Source of the DNA: Rhodospirillales bacterium
GTDB taxonomy: Bacteria > Pseudomonadota > Alphaproteobacteria > Rhodospirillales > JASLLZ01
Assembly (NCBI GenBank): GCA_030746775.1
Contig: JASLLZ010000010.1
Location: forward strand, 1 to 59,792
DNA: 59,792 nucleotides
Reading direction: 5' to 3'
A program made the position numbers and the translations under genes. Positions 1 through 9,121 of the stretch are shown here, piece after piece. The notes below the pieces were generated by a model. That model worked only from the letters and a program-made list of their open reading frames with translations, had not been told where the DNA came from and searched no databases. Position 1 is the stretch's first letter. The number at the start of each line of letters is the position of its first letter.

Positions 1-156
1 AGAAGCCATCGTTCCGATGGACCAAAGACCGGTCATGCACTAACATTCACACTGGACCACTCAAAGGGGGCCAACCAAATTCGGTGGCAATTCGCACAGA
101 CTGGGGCGAGGTCGGTCTCAGGATTAACTTTGTGGCCTTCGTCTAGCCATCGTCAA

Positions 157-183
157 TCTCCAATGTCTGAATTGCATTGGAGA
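157..183. repeat. 9-bp perfect inverted repeat downstream of the integrase operon
   Basis: TCTCCAATG (157-165) and CATTGGAGA (175-183) form a perfect 9-bp stem with a 9-nt loop. It lies about 57 bp beyond the stop of the minus-strand small gene, so it could end that transcript. No T-run follows the stem on the minus strand, so an intrinsic terminator is not well supported. The rest of 1-239 shows nothing I recognise, and I find no tRNA there. Confidence 0.45.
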
Positions 184-239
184 TGAATGATAGTCACATT
201 TTTTGATTTTTCCTTAGAATAGAAAGGGGCTAACTTTTC

Positions 240-737
240 CTAACTTTTATGTTCAATCCACGGCCTACCAAATTGATTTTTGAAGAGCCGTTTACCCTTG
301 TCGAAGCGTTTAGAAGCAGTGTCTACCGCTCGCGTATATTCGGCTTTGGTATCATAATCAGCGCCAGCACCCGGCTTCCTGATCGAACAAACATGCCGAA
401 TAGCGGTGCTCACGTTAAATCGTTTGGTAGGGTTCTTAGACGCCTCCGAGACCATTTGATAGCATACGTCTATATAGAGGGTGAGGTTGCGCACGTCTTT
501 TGGTCCACCTCGGTTGCTCTTCAATTTTTTTGTGCCATCAACCCGAGCGGCGACCTCATCCAGCAACCCATACTTCTCTTGGTCGCCGCCTTCACTAACG
601 AACGTAGCCAACATTCTTGCGTTGCCGGTGAAGCAGAATTTCTCCCATAAACCTTGGAGATAATCGTGGCGGAGCGCCTCATATTGGTTGTCGCCTTCGC
701 GGAGTGTCACGCCCTCCGGCTCATCGGAGGAACTCAC
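240..737 (-). CDS. small hypothetical protein coupled to the integrase
   Basis: I do not recognise this protein of about 165 residues. It is hydrophilic, has no signal peptide or membrane segment, and contains a basic C-terminal third. The GTG at 737 was chosen because it forms a GTGA overlap with the integrase TGA (734-736) and has AGGGAG about 7 nt upstream; a longer frame opens to 836 but would overlap the integrase by about 100 bp. The stop-start overlap implies translational coupling with the integrase, so it is probably cargo or an accessory gene of the same element. No excisionase-like helix-turn-helix is obvious by eye. Confidence 0.6.
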   Translation of the reverse strand: MSSSDEPEGVTLREGDNQYEALRHDYLQGLWEKFCFTGNARMLATFVSEGGDQEKYGLLDEVAARVDGTKKLKSNRGGPKDVRNLTLYIDVCYQMVSEASKNPTKRFNVSTAIRHVCSIRKPGAGADYDTKAEYTRAVDTASKRFDKGKRLFKNQFGRPWIEHKS

Positions 738-2161
738 GACGCTGCTCCCTGATCGAAGGCGACGACGTTGCCCTGATCGGTTGCCCATTGGTCCAAGCTC
801 CACGGACGGTCTTTCCATAGCGGAGCGAAACCCCAAGCATGTAACTGAGACAGATCATCGGGCGCTGGCTCTTGACCGGTCAACCATTCCAGCTTGTATG
901 ACCAAACCGATAGCGCCTTACGCTTTTCATCTCTGTACGCATGATGATTGTAAACAAGGCCGGTGATGCCTCTGGAAGCATGATTAAGCACCTTGCCCAC
1001 TACAAGCTCGTCGATACCCAGTTCGCTCATGTGCGTTGCCGCTGACCTACGTAAGTCATGAAACCGGAAGTGTTCGACACCAGCAGCGGTGATGACATCA
1101 CCGTGGAAGTTAGTAAGAGCGTTACGGGTCCGGTGGCCCGTCTTAGAATAGCGGCCTTTATATCCGGGCGAGGGAAACACCCATTCACTGGTCTGGTCCC
1201 TGCCCTCCAGTAACCGCCGGAACAAGTTTGTCATCGGGACCAGTTGCACACGGTTAGATTTAGTCCTTAGTGCTGGAATAATCCATTCGCCCTTGGCGAA
1301 GTCCAAGTCGGCCCACTTCATGGTCAAGACTTCTATCTCACGCTGTCCTGTCGCCAGCAGGAGCCTGTAAATCAGGGCGTTGTCCTCGACCAACACATCA
1401 TCGAGTACAGCCCACACTTTCTTGATCTCAGCATCGGTTAGCCAACGATCCCGCACTGTTTCCGGGTGCCGCTCCCAAAGGTCGGCAACGGAATAATCAA
1501 CCTCCTCATCTAGGCTTTTGCGGATGGCCCACTTGAGCATGTGGTTGATGATTTCATGGGTACGGTTGGCGGAATACGTTTTCTTTATCCGGTCAAGAAA
1601 CCTCGCGACATCCCGTCGCTTCAAATCCCGGAATAGAATGTCACCCAACTCTTCCTTGACGATCAGCGGTCCCTTCCCCGTCCTCTGCCTGAGTTTGGAG
1701 CCAATCAAGATGCAGGTGGCTTGATACCGGCTCCCCGGCTTCAGTTTCGATAAATGTTGGGCAATATATAAGTCGATGATATCGGCCACGGTCGGGGCGT
1801 CCTGACGCTCTATCTTCTCGTTCCGAATTTCCGAAACTACGTCACGTCCATAAGCGTACTCGCCTTTGAATATCTGCGCCGCCTTCCTTGCATCGGCCAA
1901 CATCAGGCCATCGCCTGTACTGCTGGAGTTGAAAATTCCCAGTGTCTTTTTCTTCCGCTTGCCGTCCTCGTTTCGAGCTTGAACAACGAACGTCTTGGTC
2001 CCCGCATAGGACACTCTGAGCATCAGGCCACGCTCTTTGCTGTCACGGTAATCAACCAGCCCAAGATGCCTCTGATCTTTGGGTGGCTGCTCAGGGATTG
2101 GAAGAGATTTCAACTTCGGGACGGTGAACTCAAACGTCTGACTTTTTGCCTCTTGCACCAT
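734..2161 (-). CDS. tyrosine-type site-specific integrase (DUF4102/P4-type)
   Basis: Site-specific recombinase that would integrate and excise a genomic island. With the ATG at 2161 (AGAGGG upstream) the protein has 475 residues; an upstream TTG at 2197 is less likely. The N-terminal part has the arm-binding pattern (RDSKERGLMLRVSYAGTKTF), the middle is a core-binding helical domain, and the C-terminal catalytic domain shows Arg in ATGQREIEVL (about residue 274), HDLRR (HxxR, about 368-371), His in LNHAS and the nucleophile Tyr in VYNHH (about 404). All catalytic residues are present, so it looks intact. It is followed by a coupled small gene. No tRNA target is seen beside it; the neighbouring chromosomal gene is metG. 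Confidence 0.93.
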   Translation of the reverse strand: MVQEAKSQTFEFTVPKLKSLPIPEQPPKDQRHLGLVDYRDSKERGLMLRVSYAGTKTFVVQARNEDGKRKKKTLGIFNSSSTGDGLMLADARKAAQIFKGEYAYGRDVVSEIRNEKIERQDAPTVADIIDLYIAQHLSKLKPGSRYQATCILIGSKLRQRTGKGPLIVKEELGDILFRDLKRRDVARFLDRIKKTYSANRTHEIINHMLKWAIRKSLDEEVDYSVADLWERHPETVRDRWLTDAEIKKVWAVLDDVLVEDNALIYRLLLATGQREIEVLTMKWADLDFAKGEWIIPALRTKSNRVQLVPMTNLFRRLLEGRDQTSEWVFPSPGYKGRYSKTGHRTRNALTNFHGDVITAAGVEHFRFHDLRRSAATHMSELGIDELVVGKVLNHASRGITGLVYNHHAYRDEKRKALSVWSYKLEWLTGQEPAPDDLSQLHAWGFAPLWKDRPWSLDQWATDQGNVVAFDQGAAS

Positions 2162-2360
2162 GCTCAAGCACCCTCTGTAGGTGTCGTGTAGGTGCAAATA
2201 TAGGCTGATTACCCCTGTCGGTCAATGAACATGGATGAACACGAGGTGAGACGCTGTATCCTGCGCCTATGCTGGGTTAAGGCGTTATTATGATAGGAGG
2301 ATCAAGGGCTTAAAAGAGGTAGATGGCAGTGGCTATCGACCAGCAAGGGTTTTGGGGCCG

Positions 2361-3938
2361 TCATGCCTCTCCCCCTCCCCCGGCCCCCTCCCCTGCTTCT
2401 TCGCTGAGGCGCGGAAACACGCCTTCGGGCTTGGGCAGCGCCGTTCCCGGGACCAACGCGCCGGCCGCTCCAAGGTCGGTGAAGGCGCGCTTACCTTCGT
2501 CGACCGCCAACTGGTCGAGCATGCGGGCCGCCGAAGACGGCATGAAGGGCTGTATCAGGACGGCCAGATGGCGGATCGTCTCGGCAAGGACGTAGAGCAC
2601 GGTGCGCATACGCTCGGGATCGCTTTTCTTGAGCGCCCAGGGTGCCTGGTGGTCGACGTAACCGTTGGCGGCGCGCACCACCCGCCACAGAATTTCCAGG
2701 GCCTCGTGAAAGGCCTGCACATCGATGGCGGCGCGGAGAGAATCCAAAAGTCCGTGAGCAGCACCAAGCAAAGCCTCGTCCTCGTCGCTCAGCGGGCCGG
2801 GCGCCGGCAGGACGGCGTCGCAGTTGCGGTTGACCATGCTGAGCACGCGCTGCGCCAGGTTGCCCAGGTCGTTGGCCAGGTCGCCGTTGACGCGCCCGAC
2901 GATGGCGCGCCGCGACAGATCGCCGTCGTTGCCGAACGGCACCTCGCGCAACAGGAAATAACGCACCGCGTCGAGGCCGTAGGTATCGACCAGTTCGATC
3001 GGGTCGATGATGTTGCCCAGCGACTTGGAAATCTTCTGCCCCTCGTTGGTCCACCAGCCGTGGGCGAAGACGCGTTGCGGCGGCTCCAGGCCCGCCGCCA
3101 TCAAAAACGCCGGCCAATAGACGGCATGGAAGCGCAGAATGTCCTTGCCCACCATGTGCAGATCGGCGGGCCAGAATTCGGCGTAGGCGCCGCCTTCGGT
3201 CTCGGGAAAGCCCAAGGCGGTGATGTAGTTGGTCAGGGCGTCGAGCCAAACGTACATGATGTGGTCGGGATCGTCGGGCACCGGGATGCCCCAATTGAAG
3301 CTGGTCCGCGAGACCGACAAATCCTGAAGGCCGCCGGAAACGAAGCTCTTCACCTCGTTCATGCGGCTGGCCGGCAGGACGCAATCGGGGTTGTCGGCGT
3401 ACATCTTGAGCAGCGGCTCCTGCCACGCCGACAGGCGGAAAAAGTAGCTCGGCTCCTCGACCCATTCGGCCTCGGCGCCGCTCGGCGCGATTCTCTTGCC
3501 GTCCTCGCCCTTGGTAAGTTCGTCCTCGCCATAGAAGGCTTCGTCGCGCACCGAATACCAGCCGGCATAGGTGCCGAGGTAGATCTGGTCGCGTTCCTTC
3601 AGGCGGCGCCACATGTCCTGGCAGGCCACCGTATGTCGTTGCTCGGTGGTGCGGATGAAGTCGTCGTTGCTGAAGTCCATGACCCGCGCCAGGTCGCGGA
3701 AGTTTTGCGATACCTTGTCGGTGAAGGCCTGCGGTTCCATGCCCGCCGTGGCGGCCGATTTCTCGACCTTTTGGCCGTGTTCGTCGGTGCCGGTGAGAAA
3801 GGTGACCCGGTATCCGTCGAGGCGCTTGAAACGCGCCAGCACGTCGCAGGCGAGCGTCGTATAGGCGTGGCCGATATGGGGCGCGTCGTTGACGTAATAG
3901 ATCGGCGTCGTGACGTAGTACGGCTTGGAACCGGCCAT
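2361..3938 (-). CDS. metG: methionyl-tRNA synthetase
   Basis: Cytoplasmic class I aminoacyl-tRNA synthetase charging tRNA-Met. At 525 residues it matches the short form without the C-terminal dimerisation domain. The HIGH motif is at residues 21-24, the KISKS loop at 302-306 (GQKISKSLGN), and the anticodon-binding helical region follows. The ATG at 3938 is preceded by GGAGAAAG. It is last in the run dacC-tmk-holB-metG; in alphaproteobacteria tatD and an MBL-fold gene usually follow, but here the integrase element does. The extreme C-terminus is Gly/Ala rich (EAGEGAGGGGEA), which may be normal linker-like variation. Confidence 0.97.
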   Translation of the reverse strand: MAGSKPYYVTTPIYYVNDAPHIGHAYTTLACDVLARFKRLDGYRVTFLTGTDEHGQKVEKSAATAGMEPQAFTDKVSQNFRDLARVMDFSNDDFIRTTEQRHTVACQDMWRRLKERDQIYLGTYAGWYSVRDEAFYGEDELTKGEDGKRIAPSGAEAEWVEEPSYFFRLSAWQEPLLKMYADNPDCVLPASRMNEVKSFVSGGLQDLSVSRTSFNWGIPVPDDPDHIMYVWLDALTNYITALGFPETEGGAYAEFWPADLHMVGKDILRFHAVYWPAFLMAAGLEPPQRVFAHGWWTNEGQKISKSLGNIIDPIELVDTYGLDAVRYFLLREVPFGNDGDLSRRAIVGRVNGDLANDLGNLAQRVLSMVNRNCDAVLPAPGPLSDEDEALLGAAHGLLDSLRAAIDVQAFHEALEILWRVVRAANGYVDHQAPWALKKSDPERMRTVLYVLAETIRHLAVLIQPFMPSSAARMLDQLAVDEGKRAFTDLGAAGALVPGTALPKPEGVFPRLSEEAGEGAGGGGEA

Positions 3939-3971
3939 GAAGGCTTTCTCCGGCCTGGGGGTGGATAGGCC

Positions 3972-5069
3972 CTAAGGGCGGGCGGCGTTCTCGAGAGCGA
4001 AAAAAACGTTGAGGACCACTTGCTTGGGACTCAGGTTGGCGCTCTCCGCCCGTGCCAGCAGGCGGGTGATCTTTTCCCACACCTCCAGCCAAGGATCAAG
4101 GCCGCGGCCGGCAACGAGCCGCTCCATGCGCTCCTTTTCCTCTTTGTCGACCGGCGGGTCCGCCCGGGCACCGACCAAGATCAAGTGTCCGAGCCACCAT
4201 TGCACGATTTGGGTCGCCGTGCGAAACGCGTCCTCCGCCCCCGGCCTGCCCAGACGGTCGCCCAGGGTATGCAGCGCCTGGACGTCGAGCGCCGGCAGGC
4301 CCCCGACAAGCGCCATCAGGTCGCGGTAGAGATCGAGCCCTCCCCCGTTGGCCAGGGCCAGGGCGCGGCCGATGCTGCCTTCGCCCAGGCGCGCCAGATC
4401 GCGGGCGTCCCCGGCCTCGAGGTCGGGTCGATAGCGGCCCAGAAGTTCCGCCACCTGATCGTCGCCCAGAGATTTCAAGGTCAAGCGCCGGCACCGCGAA
4501 CGGATGGTCGCCAGCAACCGTCCCGGGTTGTGAGAGACGACCAGCAGCAAGGCCTTGGGCGACGGTTCCTCAAGGACCTTGAGCAGGGCGTTGGCCGAGT
4601 GGCGGTTCATTTCGTCGGCGCTGTCGACCACCACCACCCGCCATCCGCCCTCGGCCGGGGTCAGGCGGAGGAAGGCGCCGATGGCGCGCACGTCTTCGAC
4701 AACGATCTCGCTGCGCCTCTTCTTGCCATTGTCGCCGATCCGGCGTTCCGCCGTCAGGAGATCGGCGTGACCGCCCGAGGCGACGCGGCGAAAGACCGCA
4801 CTATCGGCGTCCAGGTGAAGAGTTTCGGGCGGCGGCAACGCATCGCCGAACAGGCCTCCCGCCGCCGCCTCCCCACCCTGGGCCAGGACGTAGCGTGCAA
4901 ATCGGAAGGCAAGCGTCGCCTTGCCCACGCCGCGCGGACCCGAGATCAGCCAGGCGTGGGGCAGCCGGCCCGAGGCGAAGGCCTCCAGAAGGGTCCTTTC
5001 GGCTTCGTCGTGGCCCTGAAAATGGGGGTTTTCGCGCGGTGCCGGGATGTGGTCGGTTTCGCCGTTCAT
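3972..5069 (-). CDS. holB: DNA polymerase III subunit delta prime
   Basis: Clamp-loader subunit of the replicative polymerase. The 365-residue protein shows a P-loop (GPRGVGKATLAF, near residue 45), the Walker B-like region VVVVDSADEMNRHSANALLK, and the SRC motif in ATIRSRCRRL, all typical of delta prime/AAA+ clamp loaders. The ATG at 5069 overlaps the tmk stop by four bases (ATGA), so the two are translationally coupled. The order tmk-holB-metG is classical for alphaproteobacteria. Confidence 0.96.
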   Translation of the reverse strand: MNGETDHIPAPRENPHFQGHDEAERTLLEAFASGRLPHAWLISGPRGVGKATLAFRFARYVLAQGGEAAAGGLFGDALPPPETLHLDADSAVFRRVASGGHADLLTAERRIGDNGKKRRSEIVVEDVRAIGAFLRLTPAEGGWRVVVVDSADEMNRHSANALLKVLEEPSPKALLLVVSHNPGRLLATIRSRCRRLTLKSLGDDQVAELLGRYRPDLEAGDARDLARLGEGSIGRALALANGGGLDLYRDLMALVGGLPALDVQALHTLGDRLGRPGAEDAFRTATQIVQWWLGHLILVGARADPPVDKEEKERMERLVAGRGLDPWLEVWEKITRLLARAESANLSPKQVVLNVFFALENAARP

Positions 5070-5698
5070 GGCAAGGGCGCATCCAGCCGCTGGCGAACGA
5101 CGGCGTGAATGGCCGCCTGAACCTCGTCGACGGCGGCGCGGGCGTCGATCACGGCGCAGCGTCCGGGCTCGCGCCCGGCGATGTCCAGAAAGCCGTCGCG
5201 CAGGCGCTGGTGGAAATCGCGCCCCATGCGTTCGTAACGGTCCTCGGGCCCGGCAACGGCACGTTTGAGACCGTCGTCCACGGGCAGGTCGAGAATCAGG
5301 GTCAAGTCGGGGGCGAAGGGACCAAGCACCCGTTCGTTGAGGGCCTCCACCACCTGGCGCCCCAATTCGTGGCCGTAGCCTTGATAGGCCATGGTGGAAT
5401 CGGCGAAGCGGTCGCTGATCACCCAGGTTCCGGTCTCAAGCGCCGGTTTTATGGTCTTCGCCACGTGTTCGTGGCGGGCGGCGTAATGGAGCAACGCCTC
5501 GGTCATGGGGTCCCAGCGGCCGACGGCGCCGGTGACCAAAAGCCCGCGAATCTCCTCGGCGCCCGGCGCGCCGCCCGGTTCGCGGGTAACCAGGGTCGGC
5601 TGGCCGGCCTGGCTAAGGTTCCTGCCCAGCAGCTTGGCCTGGGTCGATTTACCCGCCCCCTCGCCGCCTTCCAAGGTGATGAACTTGCCCGGCGCCAC
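5066..5698 (-). CDS. tmk: thymidylate kinase
   Basis: Phosphorylates dTMP to dTDP for DNA synthesis. The 210-residue protein starts at a GTG (5698) and begins MAPGKFITLEGGEGAGKST, containing the P-loop. The DRF segment (ISDRFADSTMAYQGYG) is the dTMP-binding signature of the family. It sits 4 bp after the dacC stop and overlaps holB by four bases, so dacC-tmk-holB is read as one transcript. Confidence 0.97.
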   Translation of the reverse strand: MAPGKFITLEGGEGAGKSTQAKLLGRNLSQAGQPTLVTREPGGAPGAEEIRGLLVTGAVGRWDPMTEALLHYAARHEHVAKTIKPALETGTWVISDRFADSTMAYQGYGHELGRQVVEALNERVLGPFAPDLTLILDLPVDDGLKRAVAGPEDRYERMGRDFHQRLRDGFLDIAGREPGRCAVIDARAAVDEVQAAIHAVVRQRLDAPLP

Positions 5699-5702
5699 AC
5701 GA

Positions 5703-6905
5703 TTAGCCCGAAGCGCCCCATAGGATGGATTTCAACGCCGTTCCCAAACGGCCCAGAAATCCCAGGCGCTCCACGTCCTCGGCGGCCACCAGGGGCACTT
5801 CGGTGGGGTCCGTGCCGGGCGCCGTGACCGTCAACAGCGCCAACCGGTCGCCGGCCTTGATAGGGGCCGGAATCGGGCCTTCGTAACGCACGCTGACTTT
5901 CATCCCGCGGCGTGCCTTGCGCGGCAAGGTGATCAGCAGATCGTTTTCGATATAGAGCGCCACCGTGGGACTGGTGCCAAGCCAGACATCGGCGTCGGTG
6001 ACCCTTTCTCCCGCCTTGAACAAGGCATAGTTCTGGAATTCGCGGTAGCCGCGCTCGATGAGGCGCTCTGATTCACGGGCCCGGGCCTTGACGCTGGGCA
6101 GGCCGTTGACGACCAATATCAAGCGACGCTCGCCGCGTTTGACGGTCGCCACCAAGCCATAGCCCGATGCCCGGGTGTGACCCGTCTTCAACCCGTCGGC
6201 GCCCAGGTCCTTGTACAAGAGCGGGTTGCGGTTGCCCTGGCGGATGCCGTTGTAGGTGAAGGTCTTCTCGGCGTAGTAATGGTAGTACTGGGGAAAATCG
6301 GTAATCGTGCGCTTGGCGAGGTGGGCCAGGTCGCGCGCCGTCGTCCGGTGTTCCGGATCGGGCCAGCCCGTCGAGTTGACGAAATTGGTGTCCTCCAGGC
6401 CCATTTCCCGTGCGCGCAGGTTCATTTCGAGCGCGAACTGTCCCTCGCTGCCCGACAACCCCTCGGCGATCACGATGGAGGCATCGTTGCCCGACTGCAC
6501 GACGATGCCGCGCAACAGGTCTTCGACGCGTACCCGCGACCCTGGATTGAGGAACATGGTCGAACTGCCGCTCTTGGCGCCGCCCTTGCGCCACGCGGTC
6601 TCGCTGACGGAAAACGTATCGTCGAGCGAGAGGTGGCCGTCTTGGAGCCGCTCCATGACCATGTAAATCGTCATCAGCTTGCTCATGGAAGCGGGCGCCA
6701 TGGGGGCATCGGCGTTCTTCTCCATCAGCACGCTTTCCGTCGTCATGTCCATGAGGAAGGCCTCGCGCGCCATGGTCTCGATGGCGCCGGCCCTTGCTGC
6801 CGCCACAAGCACCGCGATAAGAACCACGAATGACCCGGCCAGACGCAATGGCCCCCTGGGCATCCGACCCACCGGCTGTCTATTTTGGTCTCTCGATTTC
6901 GTCAT
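5703..6905 (-). CDS. dacC: D-alanyl-D-alanine carboxypeptidase (PBP5/6 family)
   Basis: Periplasmic penicillin-binding protein that trims the terminal D-Ala from peptidoglycan stem peptides. The 400-residue protein has an N-terminal signal segment (about residues 20-42, ending AARAGAIE), the SxxK motif at 73-76 (SMSK), the SGN motif at 138-140 and KTG at 240-242. The C-terminal part matches the PBP5 C-terminal domain. All catalytic motifs are intact. It heads the tmk-holB-metG run and lies next to two other cell-wall genes (rlpA, mltB-like). Confidence 0.95.
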   Translation of the reverse strand: MTKSRDQNRQPVGRMPRGPLRLAGSFVVLIAVLVAAARAGAIETMAREAFLMDMTTESVLMEKNADAPMAPASMSKLMTIYMVMERLQDGHLSLDDTFSVSETAWRKGGAKSGSSTMFLNPGSRVRVEDLLRGIVVQSGNDASIVIAEGLSGSEGQFALEMNLRAREMGLEDTNFVNSTGWPDPEHRTTARDLAHLAKRTITDFPQYYHYYAEKTFTYNGIRQGNRNPLLYKDLGADGLKTGHTRASGYGLVATVKRGERRLILVVNGLPSVKARARESERLIERGYREFQNYALFKAGERVTDADVWLGTSPTVALYIENDLLITLPRKARRGMKVSVRYEGPIPAPIKAGDRLALLTVTAPGTDPTEVPLVAAEDVERLGFLGRLGTALKSILWGASG

Positions 6906-7001
6906 CCCCGCCCCATCGATCTCCGAGTGTCGGTGTCCGAATACCCTTAGCCCGGAAATGCGGCATAATCTTGGCCGATTGTCATCCTTTCGGCCGCCGC
7001 G

Positions 7002-8009
7002 TCAATCGATGATGATGCGGGCGTCGGAATATCCGTTGGCGATGACGTTTTCCAATGCCCGGTCGGCATCGGCCACACTGGTCAGCGGTCCGAGGCGCAC
7101 CCGATAGAGGTCGCGGCCCCCGATCAACACCGACGTCACCTTGACGCCGCCCAGACTCGCAAGTCTTGCCCTGACCTGATTGGCGTTGTCGAAGCGGGAA
7201 TAGGCGCCGGCCTGGACGAAGATGTTTGTCGGCTGGACCGGGGCCAGGGATATTTTGCCCGCCTCCATTTTCGATACGGTCACGGAATTGCGCAGCGCCC
7301 CATCCACCCGAGGCAAAGATTCCGCGACGGGACGCACCGATGCCGATGCCGATGCCGACGCCGCCCCCGGCGCCACGGTGCCGCCGGGGGGCGGCGGCAG
7401 GGTTTCGCGGCTGACGGTGGGTTTGGGCAGGCGGCCGACGGTGATCGGCGTGCCGAGGCGCGCCACGTCCGAGCCCCCTTGCAGGGCCGTCGCGATGGCC
7501 CGGCTTTCCCGCGCCAGTATCTGCACCCGCACCCGCGCCGTCCCCTTCGCTTCAAAGCCCAGGAGTTGCGCCGCGCGGCGCGACAGATCGATGATTCGCC
7601 CGCGCGCGAACGGACCCCGGTCATTGACCCGCAGGTTGAGGCTGCGCCCGCTCTCCAAGTCGGTGACGCGGACGAAACTGGGCATGGGCAAGGTTCGGTG
7701 CGCCGCCGACAGGCCGTTCATGTCGAAAACCTCGCCATTGGCGGTGGCGCGGCCGTGAAATTTTTTCCCGTACCACGACGCGATCCCGGTTTCGTCGTAG
7801 GCGTAATCCTCGGCCGGGTAATACCATGTCCCCTTAATCTGGTAGGGTTTGCCGACCTTATAGGTGACCTTGGGCTCGGGCGTTGTCTGCTGGGCTTTGG
7901 AAATACGCTTGGCGGTGTGGGTTATGAACTGGGTCTCGGCACAGGCAGTGAGCGCGACGGCGCCCACGATCATCACCAAGCCACGGCGCAAGGACGGCAA
8001 ACCAATCAT
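7002..8009 (-). CDS. rlpA: septal ring lytic transglycosylase RlpA (lipoprotein with SPOR domain)
   Basis: Outer-membrane lipoprotein that cleaves denuded glycan strands, usually at the division site. The ATG at 8009 gives 335 residues with a clean lipobox (ALTAC, Cys23); an upstream TTG at 8024 would add five residues. A double-psi beta-barrel domain follows (GIASWYGKKFHGRATANGE, RVNDRGPFARGRIIDLSRRA), then an Ala/Pro/Ser-rich linker (GAASASASASV) and a C-terminal SPOR domain (FVQAGAYSRFDNANQVRARL) for binding denuded peptidoglycan. The order rlpA-dacC-tmk-holB-metG is a known alphaproteobacterial arrangement. Confidence 0.94.
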   Translation of the reverse strand: MIGLPSLRRGLVMIVGAVALTACAETQFITHTAKRISKAQQTTPEPKVTYKVGKPYQIKGTWYYPAEDYAYDETGIASWYGKKFHGRATANGEVFDMNGLSAAHRTLPMPSFVRVTDLESGRSLNLRVNDRGPFARGRIIDLSRRAAQLLGFEAKGTARVRVQILARESRAIATALQGGSDVARLGTPITVGRLPKPTVSRETLPPPPGGTVAPGAASASASASVRPVAESLPRVDGALRNSVTVSKMEAGKISLAPVQPTNIFVQAGAYSRFDNANQVRARLASLGGVKVTSVLIGGRDLYRVRLGPLTSVADADRALENVIANGYSDARIIID

Positions 8010-8066
8010 TCCGTTAGAATCCAATATATTGCGTCTTTGTCGGGGCGACCCCTCATATTTGGTAGT

Positions 8067-9056
8067 TTACCCATCTCCGATACGGTCAGCAAGGGAGCCC
8101 ACGGCAATGGCGAAAAAGTTCGACCGGTTCCATTTCAAGATGGTGCGAAAATTTTCATAGGTCAGATAGGCGGCACTGCCCGGCCCTTCCGTCAACACGA
8201 CAGAAGCCTTGAGGGCGCGGGCGGGAAGATCGGTGCCGTCGGCGCGGCGCACCCCCAACCTTTGCCATTCGCCGATGAGCTTGCGCGTGCCATGCCCGGC
8301 CAGGGTGTGGTCGAACCCCTTGGGCAGGCGGACCGGCCGGCCCCAGGTCTGATCATCCTTCCACCCCGAGCGCGCCAGATAGTTGGCCGCCGAGGCAAAG
8401 ACATCGGCCACGGTGTTCCAAATATCCTTGCGCCCGTCGCCATCGTGATCGACGGCAAAACTCAGGAAACTGGACGGCATGAACTGGGGCTGGCCCATGG
8501 CGCCGGCCCACGACCCCATCATGGCCTTGGCGCCGATGTGGCCGCCGTCGATGATCCTTAGCGCGTTCATCAACTCGCCCCGGAAATAGCTGCTGCGCCT
8601 TCCGTCATAGGCCAGGGTTACGAGGGCCGGGATCACCGAAAATCCGCCGGTGATACGGCCGAAATCGGTCTCGATTCCCCAGAAGGCGACGATGATGCGC
8701 GGCGCAACACCGTATTTTTCACTGATCTCCTTAAGTAAAGCTTTGTTTTCTCTGAGTTTTTGGCGTCCCTTCTCGATCCGGCCCCGAGGCACGACCCGGT
8801 CCATGTATTGGCGGAACGTGAGGGTGAACTCAGGTTGCTTGCGGTCCAGCTCGACGACCCGGGGAATGAGTTTGACCCCCTGCAACGCCGCGTCCAGGGT
8901 CGCGGGCCGAATGCCCTTGGCCGCCGCGTCCCGGCGTAAATCCTTGATCCACAGAGAGAAATCCTGGGCGTGGCCCGGCGCCGAGCCGACGGCGCACAAA
9001 AGCGGGATCGCCAAAGCGGCGCACGCCACGCGCTTCCAGATGAGGAGCCGTCTCAT
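8067..9056 (-). CDS. lytic murein transglycosylase, MltB family
   Basis: Periplasmic peptidoglycan-cleaving enzyme. The ATG at 9056 was chosen because it gives a standard signal peptide (MRRLLIWKRVACAALAIPLL, cleavage after GHA), although the frame is open to a TTG at 9125 that overlaps the upstream gene stop. The catalytic Glu lies in FWGIETDFGRITGGF, and the family segments ALVTLAYDGRRSSYFRGEL, MGSWAGAMGQPQFMPSSF and DHDGDGRKDIWNT are all present. The mature protein lacks a lipobox Cys, so it is probably soluble. A short AT-rich codon patch lies near 8716-8760. Confidence 0.93.
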   Translation of the reverse strand: MRRLLIWKRVACAALAIPLLCAVGSAPGHAQDFSLWIKDLRRDAAAKGIRPATLDAALQGVKLIPRVVELDRKQPEFTLTFRQYMDRVVPRGRIEKGRQKLRENKALLKEISEKYGVAPRIIVAFWGIETDFGRITGGFSVIPALVTLAYDGRRSSYFRGELMNALRIIDGGHIGAKAMMGSWAGAMGQPQFMPSSFLSFAVDHDGDGRKDIWNTVADVFASAANYLARSGWKDDQTWGRPVRLPKGFDHTLAGHGTRKLIGEWQRLGVRRADGTDLPARALKASVVLTEGPGSAAYLTYENFRTILKWNRSNFFAIAVGSLADRIGDG

Positions 9057-9121
9057 TCTCCGATCTTTGGGCCGTTCGCCATGGGTATCGTTCTGCCACA
9101 GGGCCGGCGCCGGGGCAATCG

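Noticed and set aside
1-2360. tRNA gene as integrase target
   Set aside because: No cloverleaf, TTCGA loop or CCA end was found on either strand next to the integrase.
2352-3968. Long plus-strand open frame of about 538 codons
   Set aside because: It is antisense to metG, whose motifs and length are fully convincing; GC-rich codon bias produces such shadows.
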